This document shows, one piece after another, positions 20,106 to 29,677 of a DNA stretch of 64,000 nucleotides. A program made the position numbers and the translations under genes. Origin of the DNA: Propionibacterium acidifaciens DSM 21887 (GTDB taxonomy: Bacteria; Actinomycetota; Actinomycetes; Propionibacteriales; Propionibacteriaceae); assembly GCF_000426605.1 (NCBI RefSeq), contig NZ_AUFR01000009.1:38470-102469 (forward strand), read 5' to 3'. A model generated the notes under the pieces. It did no database searches. It saw only the letters and a list, made by a program, of their open reading frames with translations, and was not told the DNA's origin. Positions within the stretch are counted from its first letter, which is position 1, and every line of letters starts with the position of its first letter.

Positions 20106-20633
20106 ATGGGCTCTTGGAGGGATCCGCTCGTCATCGTCGGCGCGGCACTGGCCGTGCTGGGGCTCGCCGGATGCGCGGATTCGCCGGAGCCAGGGCCTTC
20201 GGCCAGCGCCTCGTCGAGCCCGTCGACCCCGGCCGCGAGCACGTCGGACAGCCCCACCCCCCTGGCCGCCGACGACCTCGCCCTGCCCGCGCAGTTCGAC
20301 GGCTGGAGCGCCCAGGAGTCCCCCACGCCGGCGCCGACGACCATCGACAACACCCCGGCGGTCATGCAGACCGGCGTCTACTCCGACGGCACCGGCACGC
20401 GCCTGGTGACGCTCATCGCGACCCGCGACAAGGGCTACCTGGAGTCGCTGCGCAAGAAGACCAGCGACACGACCGAGGTCGGCGCCTCCGTCTGCGGTGC
20501 ACCGCAGGACGTGCCGCAGGCCGTCACCTGCACCCGCGAGCTGACCGGTGGCCTCATCCAGGTCACCGCGACGGGGCCTGCCGCCGAGGAGCTCGGCGCC
20601 TTCACCAACGGGCTCTACGACTCCCTGGGCTGA
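20106..20633 (+). CDS. Small secreted lipoprotein, unknown function
   Basis: 175 residues. The N-terminus is a short signal peptide ending in lipobox GLAGCADS, followed by a Ser/Pro/Thr-rich linker to about residue 60 and a compact domain with two Cys (SVCGAPQD, VTCTREL). It is probably anchored on the outer face of the membrane. A CATACT box lies 6 bp before the ATG, which fits a leaderless transcript. The TetR-type gene starts 4 bp after the stop, so the two are likely co-transcribed. No family recognised. Confidence 0.8.
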   Translation: MGSWRDPLVIVGAALAVLGLAGCADSPEPGPSASASSSPSTPAASTSDSPTPLAADDLALPAQFDGWSAQESPTPAPTTIDNTPAVMQTGVYSDGTGTRLVTLIATRDKGYLESLRKKTSDTTEVGASVCGAPQDVPQAVTCTRELTGGLIQVTATGPAAEELGAFTNGLYDSLG

Positions 20634-20637
20634 CCTC

Positions 20638-21189
20638 ATGGCTCTCAACGACACGGATGTCACCGACGCGGCCCTGGCGATCCTCGACGAGTACGGCCTG
20701 GCCGATCTCACGATGCGGCGCCTGGCCGACTCTCTCGGGGTGAGGGCCGGCGCCCTCTACTGGCACGTGAGCAACAAGCAGACCCTGCTGGCCGGGCTCG
20801 TCACCGTGATCCTCGACGGCCTGGAGGAGCCCGCAGGGCCGTGGCGGGCCGGGCTGGCCGGGTGGGCCGATGCGCTGCGCTCGAGGCTTCTGGCCCACCG
20901 GGACTCGGCCGACCTCGTCGCCACGATGCGTGCCATCGGCATGGCCGCGACCGATCTCGCCGACGGCCCGGCCGCCTGCCTCACCGGGGCGGGGCTCGAG
21001 CCGGAGCGGGCGGGGCTCGGGGCCCGCACGCTCGTCCACTTCGTCATCGGTCACGTCAACGAGGAGCAGCAGCGGGTCCAGCTGGGCCCGCTGGCCGGCA
21101 AGGACGCCCCGCCGGTCCCGTCGGGGGCCGAGGACTTCCGCGCCGGTGTGGGGCTGCTCCTGGACGGCATCGCGGCCCAGTTCCCCTGA
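20638..21189 (+). CDS. TetR/AcrR family regulator
   Basis: 183 residues. The N-terminal helix-turn-helix reads LTMRRLADSLGVRAGALYWHVSNKQ, very like TetR class regulators, and the C-terminal ligand-binding part is helical. The layout (TetR_N then a TetR_C-like helical domain) suggests a one-component repressor of an export or lipoprotein function. The ATG at 20638 is 4 bp after the lipoprotein stop, making that gene the obvious candidate target. Ligand unknown. Confidence 0.85.
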   Translation: MALNDTDVTDAALAILDEYGLADLTMRRLADSLGVRAGALYWHVSNKQTLLAGLVTVILDGLEEPAGPWRAGLAGWADALRSRLLAHRDSADLVATMRAIGMAATDLADGPAACLTGAGLEPERAGLGARTLVHFVIGHVNEEQQRVQLGPLAGKDAPPVPSGAEDFRAGVGLLLDGIAAQFP

Positions 21190-21270
21190 GCCCCGTCGGC
21201 CGCGGGGGCGTCCCGCGCGACGACGCCCTCGTCGGGCACGGGCCCGACCGGGCGACCGCGGCCCCGTCGG

Positions 21271-22146
21271 TCACCAGGGCATCCTGCGCGCCAGCGCCTG
21301 CGGCATCAGCCTGAAGACCGTCATGACCGGCCCGAAGACGGCCGGCACCCGCACCAGCTCGCGGCCCCGCTCGTCCGCCTCGGCGACGGCCCGCCCGACG
21401 CGACGCGGGTCGACGGCCAGCGGCATGCTGCGGCCGGCCGTCATGGCGCTGCGCACGAAGCCGGGCCGTACGACGAGCACGCCGATGCCGTCGGGGCGCA
21501 GGGCTTCGCGCAGGCCGGTGAAGAAGCCGTCCATGCCGGCCTTGGAGGCCCCGTAGACGAAGTTGGGGCGCCGCACCCGCTCGGCGGCCACCGAGCTGAT
21601 CGCGATGATGCGCCCGCGGCGGCCGGTCGCCCGGGCCTGCCCGCGCAGCCGCTGGGCGACGAGCACGCCGATGCTCACGGCGGCCGTGGCGTTGACGGTG
21701 AAGACGGTGACGGCGGCCCCGGCGTCCTGCCAGGCCCGCTCCTGGTCGCCGAGCACGCCGAAGGCGAGGACGACGCGGTCGACCGGCCCGGCGAGGGCCT
21801 CGGCGACGGCCGCCTCGTGAGCGCCGAGCTCGGCGACGTCGAGGTCGACGATCCGCACCCGGGTCGCGCCGGCCTCGAGCATCGCCCGCCGCGCGGCGGG
21901 CACGCGCGGGGCGCCGGGCCGGCAGACGAGGACGACGGGGCGGGGTGCCGCGGCGAGCAGCTCGGCGGCGACGGCCAGGCCGATGTCGCTCGTCCCGCCG
22001 AAGACGACGAGGGAGCCGTCGGCGCCGTGGCCCGCCCCGCGGCCGTCGCCGGACGGCGCGGGCTTCCCGCCGGGGGCGTGCGTCATGCCGGGGACGACGC
22101 GCCCGCCGACGGGGCGCGGGCGCTGCGGGAATCTCGGGTGTCTCAT
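21271..22146 (-). CDS. SDR family oxidoreductase, DprE2-like
   Basis: About 291 residues from the ATG at 22146, which overlaps the glnE stop as ATGA; an ATG at 22086 is a shorter alternative. The Rossmann fold shows GGTSDIGLAVA, AFGVLGD, the catalytic ISSVA serine and YGASKAG. The C-terminus (RVPAVFGPVMTVFRLMPQALARRMPW) resembles decaprenylphosphoryl-ribose 2-epimerase reductase subunits (DprE2). No DprE1-like flavoprotein is in the window, so the specific substrate is unproven. Confidence 0.8.
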   Translation of the reverse strand: MRHPRFPQRPRPVGGRVVPGMTHAPGGKPAPSGDGRGAGHGADGSLVVFGGTSDIGLAVAAELLAAAPRPVVLVCRPGAPRVPAARRAMLEAGATRVRIVDLDVAELGAHEAAVAEALAGPVDRVVLAFGVLGDQERAWQDAGAAVTVFTVNATAAVSIGVLVAQRLRGQARATGRRGRIIAISSVAAERVRRPNFVYGASKAGMDGFFTGLREALRPDGIGVLVVRPGFVRSAMTAGRSMPLAVDPRRVGRAVAEADERGRELVRVPAVFGPVMTVFRLMPQALARRMPW

Positions 22147-25109
22147 GAGTCGCGCTCCCAGAAGATGCGGTCGACGACGTTCGAGGCCCTGCGGGAGGTG
22201 CGCTCCCAGTCCTCGATGAGCTCGGAGGCGTTGGCCATGTCGCGGTGCAGCTGCACGGCGATGGCGGCCAGGTCGCGCGGGTCGGAGGGCAGCAGGTCGC
22301 TGGAGCGGCCGCTCACGAGCATCGTGTGGTCGCGCAGGGCGCTCGCCAGCCGCCACGCCCGGCCGAGGGCCCGGGCGTCGGGCTCGTCCACGAGACCGGC
22401 CTCGCGCAGGGCCGTGAGGGCCGTCATCGTCGTGGGCGTGCGCAGCCCGGGCATCCGGCCCGCGTGCTGCATCTGGAGCAGCTGCACGGTCCACTCGACG
22501 TCGGACAGCCCGCCCGGGCCGAGCTTGAGGTTGCGGTGCGGGTCGGTGCCGCGACGGATGCGCTCGCGCTCCATGCGGGCCTTGAGCCTGCGGATCTCGG
22601 CGACCTGCTCGGGCCTCAGCCCGTCGGCGGGCCAGCGCAGGTGGTCGACGCCCGCCAGCAGGGCCTCGACGAGGCGGCGGTCCCCCGCCCCGTGGTCGGC
22701 GCGCACGAGGGCCTGGTGCTCCCAGGTGCTCGACCAGCGCTCGTAGTAGCTCAGGAAGCCCGACAGGGTGCGCACCATGGCGCCGTCCCTGCCCTCGGGG
22801 CGCAGGCCGGCGTCGATCTCGAGGGCCGGGCCGCGGCCCGGCGCCTTGAGCAGGGCGCGCAGGCGGGCGACGACCCGGGTGGCGACGGTGATCCCCTCGG
22901 GGTCCGTGCCGTCGGGGACGACGAACATGGCGTCGGCGTCCGAGCCGTAGCTGAGCTCCGCGCCGCCCCAGCGGCCCATCGCGACGACGCCGATCGGCGG
23001 CACCGGCCCGTCCTGCTCGCGCGCGGCGATGGCCAGGGCCACGTCGATGGTGGCGCCCATGACGGACGACAGGCCCGCGCCGACGTCCTGGGTGCCGATG
23101 AGGCCGAGCGCGTCGCCGAGGGCCAGGCGGGTGAGCTCGCGGCAGCGAACGGTGCGCAGCGCCTCGACGGCCCCGTCGGTGTCGTCGTGGCGGCGGGCGG
23201 CGGCGCTCATCGTCTCGACCAGGGCCTCGCGGGGCCTGACGGCCAGCTGGGAGGCGTCGGCGAGCATCTGGACCGCGCCGGGAACGTAGCCGATCATCCG
23301 GATGACGTAGCGGCTGCTCGACAGGATCGAGGCGAGCAGCTCGGCCATCTGGCCCTCGTCGCGCAGGGCCCTCATGTACCAGCTCGTGCCGCCCATCTCC
23401 TCGGAAAGCTGGCGGAAGCTGAGCAGGCCGAGGTCGGGGTTGGGGCCCTCCGCGAACCAGCCGAGCATGGCGGGCATGAGCTGACGCTGGATCTCGGCGG
23501 TGCGGCTGGCCCCCGTCGTGAGGGCCCTGATGTGGGACAGCGCCGAGCGCGGGTCGGCGAAGCCGAGGGCCTTGAGGCGGTCCTGGGCGGCCTGCGGCGA
23601 CATGCGCAGCTCCTCGTCGGACAGGTGCGAGACGGCCTCGAGCAGCGGCGAGTAGAAGATGCGGCGCTGGCGGTGCTCGACGTCGCGTGCGGTGCGCCGC
23701 CAGGCATCCCACAGCTCCTCGCCCTCGTGCATGCCGAGGGAGCGGGCGATGCGGCGCCGGTCGTCGTCGCCGGACGGCATGAGGTGGCTCCGGCGCAGGG
23801 AGAACAGCTGAATGCGGTGCTCGACGGTGCGTTCGAAGCGGTAGGCGCGGTCGAGCTCGGAGGCGTCGCCGCGGCCGATGTACCCGTGGGCGGCCAGGGC
23901 GTGCAGGGCGGGGAGGGTGCCGCGCAGGCGCAGGCGCTCGTCGACGCGCCCGTGGACGAGCTGGAGGAGCTGGACGCTGAACTCGACGTCGCGCAGGCCG
24001 CCGGAGCCGAGCTTGATCTCGGTCCGGGCGTCCTTGGCCGGGATGAGGCCGACGACCCGCCGACGCATCGCCTGGGCCTCGCTCATGAAGTCGTCGCGCC
24101 CGCCGACCTGCCAGACGAGGGGCTCGACGATCCGGCAGAAGCCCTCCGCCAGCTCCGGGTCGCCGGCCATCGGGCGGGCCTTGAGCATGGCCTGGAACTC
24201 CCAATTCCTGGCCCATCGCTCGTAGTAGGCGCGGTGGGCCGAGAGAGTGCGGGTGAGCGGGCCCTTCTTGCCCTCGGGGCGCAGCGCCGCGTCGACCTGC
24301 CAGATGGTGCCGCAGGTCGAATGGGCCGAGCAGATGCGCGTGGTGGCGGCGGCGATGAGGTTGCCGATGGCGGTGGCCTCCGCCGTGGTGACCGTCTCGT
24401 CGGCGGGCTCGGCGACGAAGAGCACGTCGATGTCGGACAGGTAGTTGAGCTCCTGGGCCCCGCACTTGCCGAGCGCGATGACGCCGAGCCTCGCCCGGGC
24501 CTGGTCGACGACCTCGCTGCGGGCGATGGTGAGGGCGCAGACCATGACGGCGTCGGCCAGGTCGGCCAGCTCGGCGGCGACCGAGCCGACGGCCAGCACC
24601 GGGTCGGGGGACGGCAGGTCGCGGCCGGCGATCCGCACCAGATGGCGCCTGTTGGCCAGGCGCAGCCGGTCGGCGGCGTCCGGGGCGCCGGCGACGGCAC
24701 GGGCGAGCTCGCCCGGCTCGGCCCCGATCAGGTCCGGCAGGCCGATGTCGGCCAGCAGGTCGTCGAGGATCTCCCGGGCCGACCAGCGGAGGGGCTCGGC
24801 CGCGAGCACCCGGGCGTCCTGCGGGTGGGCCCCCAGGTGGTGGCCGAGCGCCTGGCTGAAGCCGATGACGGCGACGAGGCGGCGGCGCCATCCCTGGTCG
24901 GCCATGATCTCGCCGACCAGCTCGGGGGCCTGCTCGAAGAGTTCGGCGAACGCCGCCAGGCCGAGGTCGGGGTCGGCCGCCGTGGACAGCTCGTCGATGA
25001 GTCCTGCGGGGTCGACGGGAAGGGAGCCGAGCACCTCCGCGGCATGGGCGACGCCGGTGAACCCGCGCCGCGCCAGGACACCCGTCAGTGTCATCCTGCG
25101 TGCTGCCAT
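22143..25109 (-). CDS. glnE: Bifunctional glutamine synthetase adenylyltransferase/deadenylase
   Basis: 988 residues, as in other actinobacterial GlnE. It contains two nucleotidyltransferase halves, each with a GxD..D type motif: LNYLSDIDVLFVAEP in the N-terminal deadenylase half and LSYGSDADAMFVVPD in the C-terminal adenylylating half. It attaches or removes AMP on the GlnA tyrosine in response to nitrogen status. The start is the ATG at 25109 (MAARRMTLTG); upstream in-frame sequence is low quality. The SDR gene is coupled to its 3' end. Confidence 0.96.
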   Translation of the reverse strand: MAARRMTLTGVLARRGFTGVAHAAEVLGSLPVDPAGLIDELSTAADPDLGLAAFAELFEQAPELVGEIMADQGWRRRLVAVIGFSQALGHHLGAHPQDARVLAAEPLRWSAREILDDLLADIGLPDLIGAEPGELARAVAGAPDAADRLRLANRRHLVRIAGRDLPSPDPVLAVGSVAAELADLADAVMVCALTIARSEVVDQARARLGVIALGKCGAQELNYLSDIDVLFVAEPADETVTTAEATAIGNLIAAATTRICSAHSTCGTIWQVDAALRPEGKKGPLTRTLSAHRAYYERWARNWEFQAMLKARPMAGDPELAEGFCRIVEPLVWQVGGRDDFMSEAQAMRRRVVGLIPAKDARTEIKLGSGGLRDVEFSVQLLQLVHGRVDERLRLRGTLPALHALAAHGYIGRGDASELDRAYRFERTVEHRIQLFSLRRSHLMPSGDDDRRRIARSLGMHEGEELWDAWRRTARDVEHRQRRIFYSPLLEAVSHLSDEELRMSPQAAQDRLKALGFADPRSALSHIRALTTGASRTAEIQRQLMPAMLGWFAEGPNPDLGLLSFRQLSEEMGGTSWYMRALRDEGQMAELLASILSSSRYVIRMIGYVPGAVQMLADASQLAVRPREALVETMSAAARRHDDTDGAVEALRTVRCRELTRLALGDALGLIGTQDVGAGLSSVMGATIDVALAIAAREQDGPVPPIGVVAMGRWGGAELSYGSDADAMFVVPDGTDPEGITVATRVVARLRALLKAPGRGPALEIDAGLRPEGRDGAMVRTLSGFLSYYERWSSTWEHQALVRADHGAGDRRLVEALLAGVDHLRWPADGLRPEQVAEIRRLKARMERERIRRGTDPHRNLKLGPGGLSDVEWTVQLLQMQHAGRMPGLRTPTTMTALTALREAGLVDEPDARALGRAWRLASALRDHTMLVSGRSSDLLPSDPRDLAAIAVQLHRDMANASELIEDWERTSRRASNVVDRIFWERDS

Positions 25110-25551
25110 GGCCCCTCCCGGTCGCCGCGCGCCCGTGCCGCGGTGGTCAGCACCGAGCCTAGTGGAGGGAGGTGCCGGGGCGGGTGGCGACCTCGGACGG
25201 AGGCACGGCCCCGGATCACTGGCACGAATCCGTCGTGCCCGCCGTGATGCCAATGGCCTCTCCCGGTTGGACCATCGGCCACCGCTGGATCCGCGCGGCC
25301 GTCTGGCCGGTATGTTCTCTCCGCCCATCACCTTGTCGGTGGCCACGGGGACGGTCCAGCGATCGAAGTGCCACCTGCGCGAGACCGCCAAGGACGAATG
25401 ATCACCGATCGGGGTCGGACGGACCGCCGGAGACACTCGTTCCTCATGCCCAAGAACGGCCCAACGACAGAAAGGAATCTGGTCAGCTCCCCGGTGAACG
25501 AGTCTCGACGGATCCTGTGGAGACGGCCGGCGAATCAGCAGGATCGTACCG
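25110..25551. other. 442-bp intergenic stretch at left edge of AT-richer island
   Basis: No convincing gene on either strand. Composition changes here from the very high GC of glnE to the lower GC of the MFS gene, so this is the likely left boundary of the transferred cluster. I see no tRNA, integrase or clear direct repeat at the boundary. Confidence 0.5.
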
Positions 25552-26949
25552 TCATCCCGTTCCTCCGTCGACCGGATCACGACTCCTGGATTGCGATCTG
25601 AGCAGCATGGCAGCGAACGCCAGTGCAGCAAGGATCGAAATTTCCTGGAAGAAGAGCGCTTCGACGTAGTCGGAGGGAGTGGCCCCAAGCGTGCCGGCGT
25701 TCGACATCATGGATCCAGTGATGGCGACACCGACCGCCCCGAACAGCTGCTGGGCGGTGGTGAGGATCGCCGAGCCCGCCCCCGCGTCCCGCACCGGAAG
25801 ATGACGCAGCACGACTCCGGTCACGATGGGAAGAATGGAGCCGTTCCCGAATCCGAACACGAACAGCGGTGCGAGAAACGCCCAGCCACGGGCAGCACCG
25901 AGGGACACCAGGACCATGACGATTCCGAGTCCCGCAGCACTGGTTGCGGAGCCGGCAACGAGCACCAGAGGAGCACTGATCGCACGCATGATCCCGGGAC
26001 CGAGCACTGAGGCCACGACGAACCCGATGCCGATCGGGACGAAGAACAACCCGGACTGCCAAGAGGTGAGATGCACGATGGACTGGAAGTAAAGCCCCAG
26101 AAGGAAGAAGAAAGGAATTATTCCTATGTACAGGGCACCGTTCAGGAAAACACCGAGCACGAACCCGGACGACTTGAAGAGCCGGTAGGGTATGAGCGGC
26201 ACCGATCCTCTCACGGCTGCAGCATGTTCGTGATATATGAACAGCCCGATGAACGTTCCCCCCGCCGCAAGCAGCACGACCCCCGCAGGAAACCGTTCCA
26301 GCCGGGTCGGGTCGAGCAGGGGGACGAAGAGCAGCACAACCGAAGCCGCGAAAAGTATCACACCGAGTGTGTCCATCCTCACCGCGGGCGCTCCTTGGTC
26401 GTGGACCAGCCAGCGCCCACACCCCAGCCAAGCGAGCAAGCACACCGGAACATTGATCAGGAAAATCGGCCGCCAGCCCAGACCCAGGACATCGAGACTC
26501 GGGATCATGCCACCGAAGACCTGTCCCATGACCTGACCGAGACCCAACGAAATCCCGAACCAGGACAGCGCCCGTGTGCGTTCCTCCCCAAGATAATTCA
26601 CCCTGATCAGGGCCAGGACCTGCGGGACCATGACTGCCCCCGACAGCCCCTGGCCAAGGCGCGCCGCAACCATTTGGGTCGCGGTCCCCGCCAAGCCACA
26701 GCACAGAGAGGTCATCGCAAACATCATCAGCCCAGTCCGGTACACTCTGCGTCGGCCGAACCTGTCACCGATCCTGCCTCCCGTGATCAGCCCCAGCCCG
26801 TACACGAAGGCATAACCACTGATCACCGCCTCCAACTGCACTGACGATGCGCCAAGATCCCGACCTATCTGATAGGCAGACACGTTTATCACGAACTGAT
26901 CAAAAATGGACAGGAAGGCACCAACGAGCACAAAAAGAAGTCCTGTCAT
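25552..26949 (-). CDS. MFS exporter, DHA2-like, of the CitD-type cluster
   Basis: 465 residues from the ATG at 26949 (MTGLLFVLVGAF), with about 14 hydrophobic segments. Motif A-like GGRIGDRFGRRRVYRTG follows TM2, and LGFGNG-type glycine-rich helices occur near the C-terminus, as in the EmrB/QacA drug and metabolite exporters. It is the last gene of the minus-strand cluster and is a natural candidate to export the product or give self-resistance. A 323-bp gap separates it from citG, so it may have its own promoter. GTG at 27006 is a weaker alternative start. Confidence 0.9.
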   Translation of the reverse strand: MTGLLFVLVGAFLSIFDQFVINVSAYQIGRDLGASSVQLEAVISGYAFVYGLGLITGGRIGDRFGRRRVYRTGLMMFAMTSLCCGLAGTATQMVAARLGQGLSGAVMVPQVLALIRVNYLGEERTRALSWFGISLGLGQVMGQVFGGMIPSLDVLGLGWRPIFLINVPVCLLAWLGCGRWLVHDQGAPAVRMDTLGVILFAASVVLLFVPLLDPTRLERFPAGVVLLAAGGTFIGLFIYHEHAAAVRGSVPLIPYRLFKSSGFVLGVFLNGALYIGIIPFFFLLGLYFQSIVHLTSWQSGLFFVPIGIGFVVASVLGPGIMRAISAPLVLVAGSATSAAGLGIVMVLVSLGAARGWAFLAPLFVFGFGNGSILPIVTGVVLRHLPVRDAGAGSAILTTAQQLFGAVGVAITGSMMSNAGTLGATPSDYVEALFFQEISILAALAFAAMLLRSQSRSRDPVDGGTG

Positions 26950-27272
26950 CTTGCCTCTACTCTCTGACAGAAGAATCCGCTCCCATGGAAAACGCCAAGA
27001 AACCACCGATTTTATTTTACGTCATTTCCATTTCAGTCAAAGCTCTGAAAACTTGTCTCCGTCATCGACGGATGGGCTCCACATCCCTTGCGGACACACT
27101 TCTAGAAGATTGTTCACAACAACAGTAGACCTGGCTACCACTGGGGACCATGTTTTTCCGCCGAGCCTCCATGAATAGATCCTCGAGCGACACGGAAGCG
27201 CACCAATTCTGTGGTGAGCCCCTGAACCTCTTCCCCCCTTGATTATTTCATGATGACAGCCCAAGAAGAGGG
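26950..27272. other. Gap between MFS gene and citG
   Basis: AT-rich sequence without a convincing gene on either strand. It probably holds the promoter and leader of the MFS gene; no clear hairpin terminator with a T-run was found. Confidence 0.4.
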
Positions 27273-28247
27273 TCAGATCCAGAAAGATTGGCCATCGACT
27301 CCCTCGCATAGAGAAGAATAATTCTTCTTGCAAGCCACACGGCCATGACTCGACCACAAATGAAGATACAGGCTGACCGCAGTGAGATCAGCCGCTCCCC
27401 CCGGACTGATCCGCAATCGAGTAAACTCACCATTTGCACGTCGGATGAGTCGTTTCCCTCGCTTCGTGAAAATACTTCCATTGGCCAAAATGTCATTTGC
27501 ACGATCCTGCACGAGAGCTAGCCTCTTAGGATCATTGACACGGTTGAGAACCGTCGAATCCTGCACCACGGCCATGAGAGAAATCAACGTATGCGTCAAA
27601 GCCGCCCCGATGCGCACACCACGATTTAATGATAGCTCAAGAGCAGGAATTCCATTGTTCAACACACTGGAGAAACCCGAGATTACTTCTCCGCGGATCC
27701 CCTGCACACCGAACATCCTCCAAGCTCTCAACCCACCCGATAGATGATCAACGGAGTCACTGTCATCATCGGAGAAGATCATGTCAGAAAGCAGAGCAGG
27801 AAACGCCAATTGCCGCGCCACAAGACATACTTGCGAAGGATTGAGGAAAGGCTCACGATCCACAACAATCCGCGCAGCAGCCGCCAAGAGAACTCCGAGA
27901 AAAATTCCTCCTTTGTGGGTATTGACTCCACCAGTGACCCTGAACATCACCTGTTCGCCATATTTCCCAATGCTACGTAGTTCTGCGAACAAGCTTGAGC
28001 AAGAATTTATAGCCTGCCCCACATCAAGGTTTGCGCACAGCAAAGCCGCATCGCGAAAAGTATCTCGAAGACTGCACGCGCTACGCAGAAGCGTGAAGAC
28101 ATCCATATCCGTGTGGCTGGCCGTTTGTGACGCTGTGACAAGTCCTGGCTTTGACTCTGCAGCGGCTTCCGCGGCAAGCGCATAAACAATATCCTCAGCG
28201 AGGAACTCAGCCGACTCATCGGTGGCCATTGATGTTGACAGGCTCAT
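27273..28247 (-). CDS. citG: CitG-like triphosphoribosyl-dephospho-CoA synthase
   Basis: 324 residues carrying the CitG landmarks in order: KPGLV (33-37), HTDMD (45-49), TGGVNTHKG (105-113), GIRGEVISGF, LISLMAVVQDSTVLNR and RLRISPGGAADL. CitG condenses ATP and dephospho-CoA to the precursor of the citrate-lyase prosthetic group. In canonical loci it serves CitX and CitD; both homologues lie in this same operon. Its ATG overlaps the stop of the YrdC-SDR fusion (ATGA). Composition is clearly AT-richer than the chromosome. Confidence 0.92.
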   Translation of the reverse strand: MSLSTSMATDESAEFLAEDIVYALAAEAAAESKPGLVTASQTASHTDMDVFTLLRSACSLRDTFRDAALLCANLDVGQAINSCSSLFAELRSIGKYGEQVMFRVTGGVNTHKGGIFLGVLLAAAARIVVDREPFLNPSQVCLVARQLAFPALLSDMIFSDDDSDSVDHLSGGLRAWRMFGVQGIRGEVISGFSSVLNNGIPALELSLNRGVRIGAALTHTLISLMAVVQDSTVLNRVNDPKRLALVQDRANDILANGSIFTKRGKRLIRRANGEFTRLRISPGGAADLTAVSLYLHLWSSHGRVACKKNYSSLCEGVDGQSFWI

Positions 28248-29677
28248 AAGCAGAGCAAACCACCATCAACATGAAGGGCTGTCCCAGTCACGTAACTGCT
28301 CAACGGGGATGCGAGAAAACAAACAGCATCGATGATATCAAAAATATCAACTGCTCTCCCCAGCGGTATGCCAGCAAGAACATCATGATTCCCCGCAACG
28401 AACAGATCCTCAGTCATCGGCGTACGGATGAGTCCAGGGCAAACGGCATTCACTCGTATGCCGCTGGAAGCCAAATGACGAGCCGCCGAACGCGTTAAAG
28501 GCAACAGTGCCCCCTTGCTGGTCTCATACGCCACTCCCGTATAAGGGCGACTGATTTTCCCGAACACTGATGAAACATTCACGATCGATGAATGCATCCC
28601 CATGTATGGCGCAGCAGCACGAATTCCATAGAAGGCGGCCGATGTATTGACAGCAAAACTGAGCTGCCAATCGTGCCGGTCAACCTCATCAAGCTGCCTT
28701 GACTCAAAATACCCTGCGTTATTTATAAGTAGATCCAATCCCCCCCACTTTTTCAGAACATGTTTCACGGCATCACCCCACTGCACAGGATCCGTCGCAT
28801 CCAGCACACGGAACTCCACATCGAAGTCTTGAGCAATCAGTTCCTCTGCCACTGATTCTCCGGTTTCGCTCTTGTCCGTGACCAATGTGCGCACGCCTGA
28901 CTGAGCAAGAACGCGTACAAGCTCAGAACCACGTCCACGCGCAGCCCCAGTGACCAGCGCCGTCATTCCAGCAAGAGTCGGGTGCCAAGTTGCAACGCTC
29001 TGCTGCCGACGCTTGAGCCTTGTTTTGTAGTCTTTCGTTCGGTCAACCAGATCCGGAAGGTGTTTCCGCACATCCGTCAGCGCGATCCGACCGGCCCTGA
29101 CAAGCAGTGGGGTTCGTCCAGTGAGGTCGACAATGGTATTACCAGAATCAGAAACCGCAGGGCCTCCGTCAACCATCAGAGAAACCTTATCCCCTAGCTG
29201 ATCAGCCGCCTGACGGAACGTGACCAACTGCTCACCCTGACCTGACAGATTCGCTGAAGTACAAACACCCCAGCCGCCGATTTTTTGCAACAATTCTACA
29301 AATACTGGATTTCGATGACAGGCAACGGCCACGGTAGGCAATCCCGCCGTGATATAATCAGGAACTTTCGAACGACGCTTGGGAAGAATAAGCGTAAGCC
29401 CTCCAGGCCACAGATCTTCCGCCAGAGCTTTTACGCGATCATCCACGAGCGCAACTTGATCCAACAAACCCGGGCCGGACAAGAAGATCGTCAACGGAAA
29501 ATCTGAGTCCCGTTTCTTGATCTCATATATTCGGGCGGACCCAGCTTCCTGCGCAGGAGAAGCAAGCAACGTGTAGTGCGTATCCGTCGGGGATATCACT
29601 ACTTCACCGCGCACAAGGGCCTCAGCCGCCAGACTGATGTCCTGCTGACTTGTTCCAACCACACGCCTAGGACTCAC
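28244..29677 (-). CDS. YrdC/Sua5-domain and short-chain dehydrogenase fusion
   Basis: 477 residues from a GTG at 29677, chosen because GAGGAG lies about 9 bp upstream. Residues 8-205 are a YrdC/Sua5 fold: PTDTHYTLL (30-38), KKRDSDFPL (54-62) and SAN.SG (141-146). That family makes carbamoyl-type adenylates such as threonylcarbamoyl-AMP. Residues 237-477 are an SDR with TGAARGRG (243-250), NNAG (319-322), catalytic Ser369 or Ser370, and YETSK (384-388). The start overlaps the end of citX by 11 bp and the stop overlaps citG. A fusion of these two domains is unusual, and its reaction is unknown. Confidence 0.88.
   Translation of the reverse strand: MSPRRVVGTSQQDISLAAEALVRGEVVISPTDTHYTLLASPAQEAGSARIYEIKKRDSDFPLTIFLSGPGLLDQVALVDDRVKALAEDLWPGGLTLILPKRRSKVPDYITAGLPTVAVACHRNPVFVELLQKIGGWGVCTSANLSGQGEQLVTFRQAADQLGDKVSLMVDGGPAVSDSGNTIVDLTGRTPLLVRAGRIALTDVRKHLPDLVDRTKDYKTRLKRRQQSVATWHPTLAGMTALVTGAARGRGSELVRVLAQSGVRTLVTDKSETGESVAEELIAQDFDVEFRVLDATDPVQWGDAVKHVLKKWGGLDLLINNAGYFESRQLDEVDRHDWQLSFAVNTSAAFYGIRAAAPYMGMHSSIVNVSSVFGKISRPYTGVAYETSKGALLPLTRSAARHLASSGIRVNAVCPGLIRTPMTEDLFVAGNHDVLAGIPLGRAVDIFDIIDAVCFLASPLSSYVTGTALHVDGGLLCL

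Noticed and set aside
22245..25247. Very long open frame antisense to glnE (about 1000 codons)
   Set aside because: High third-position GC removes stops from the opposite strand; composition is low complexity and glnE is a clear match. The same applies to antisense frames at 7879-10644 and 16454-19327.
28244..29677. Housekeeping tRNA t6A enzyme (Sua5/TsaC)
   Set aside because: It is fused to an SDR, lies in the AT-richer accessory cluster and overlaps citX; the essential copy is probably elsewhere.
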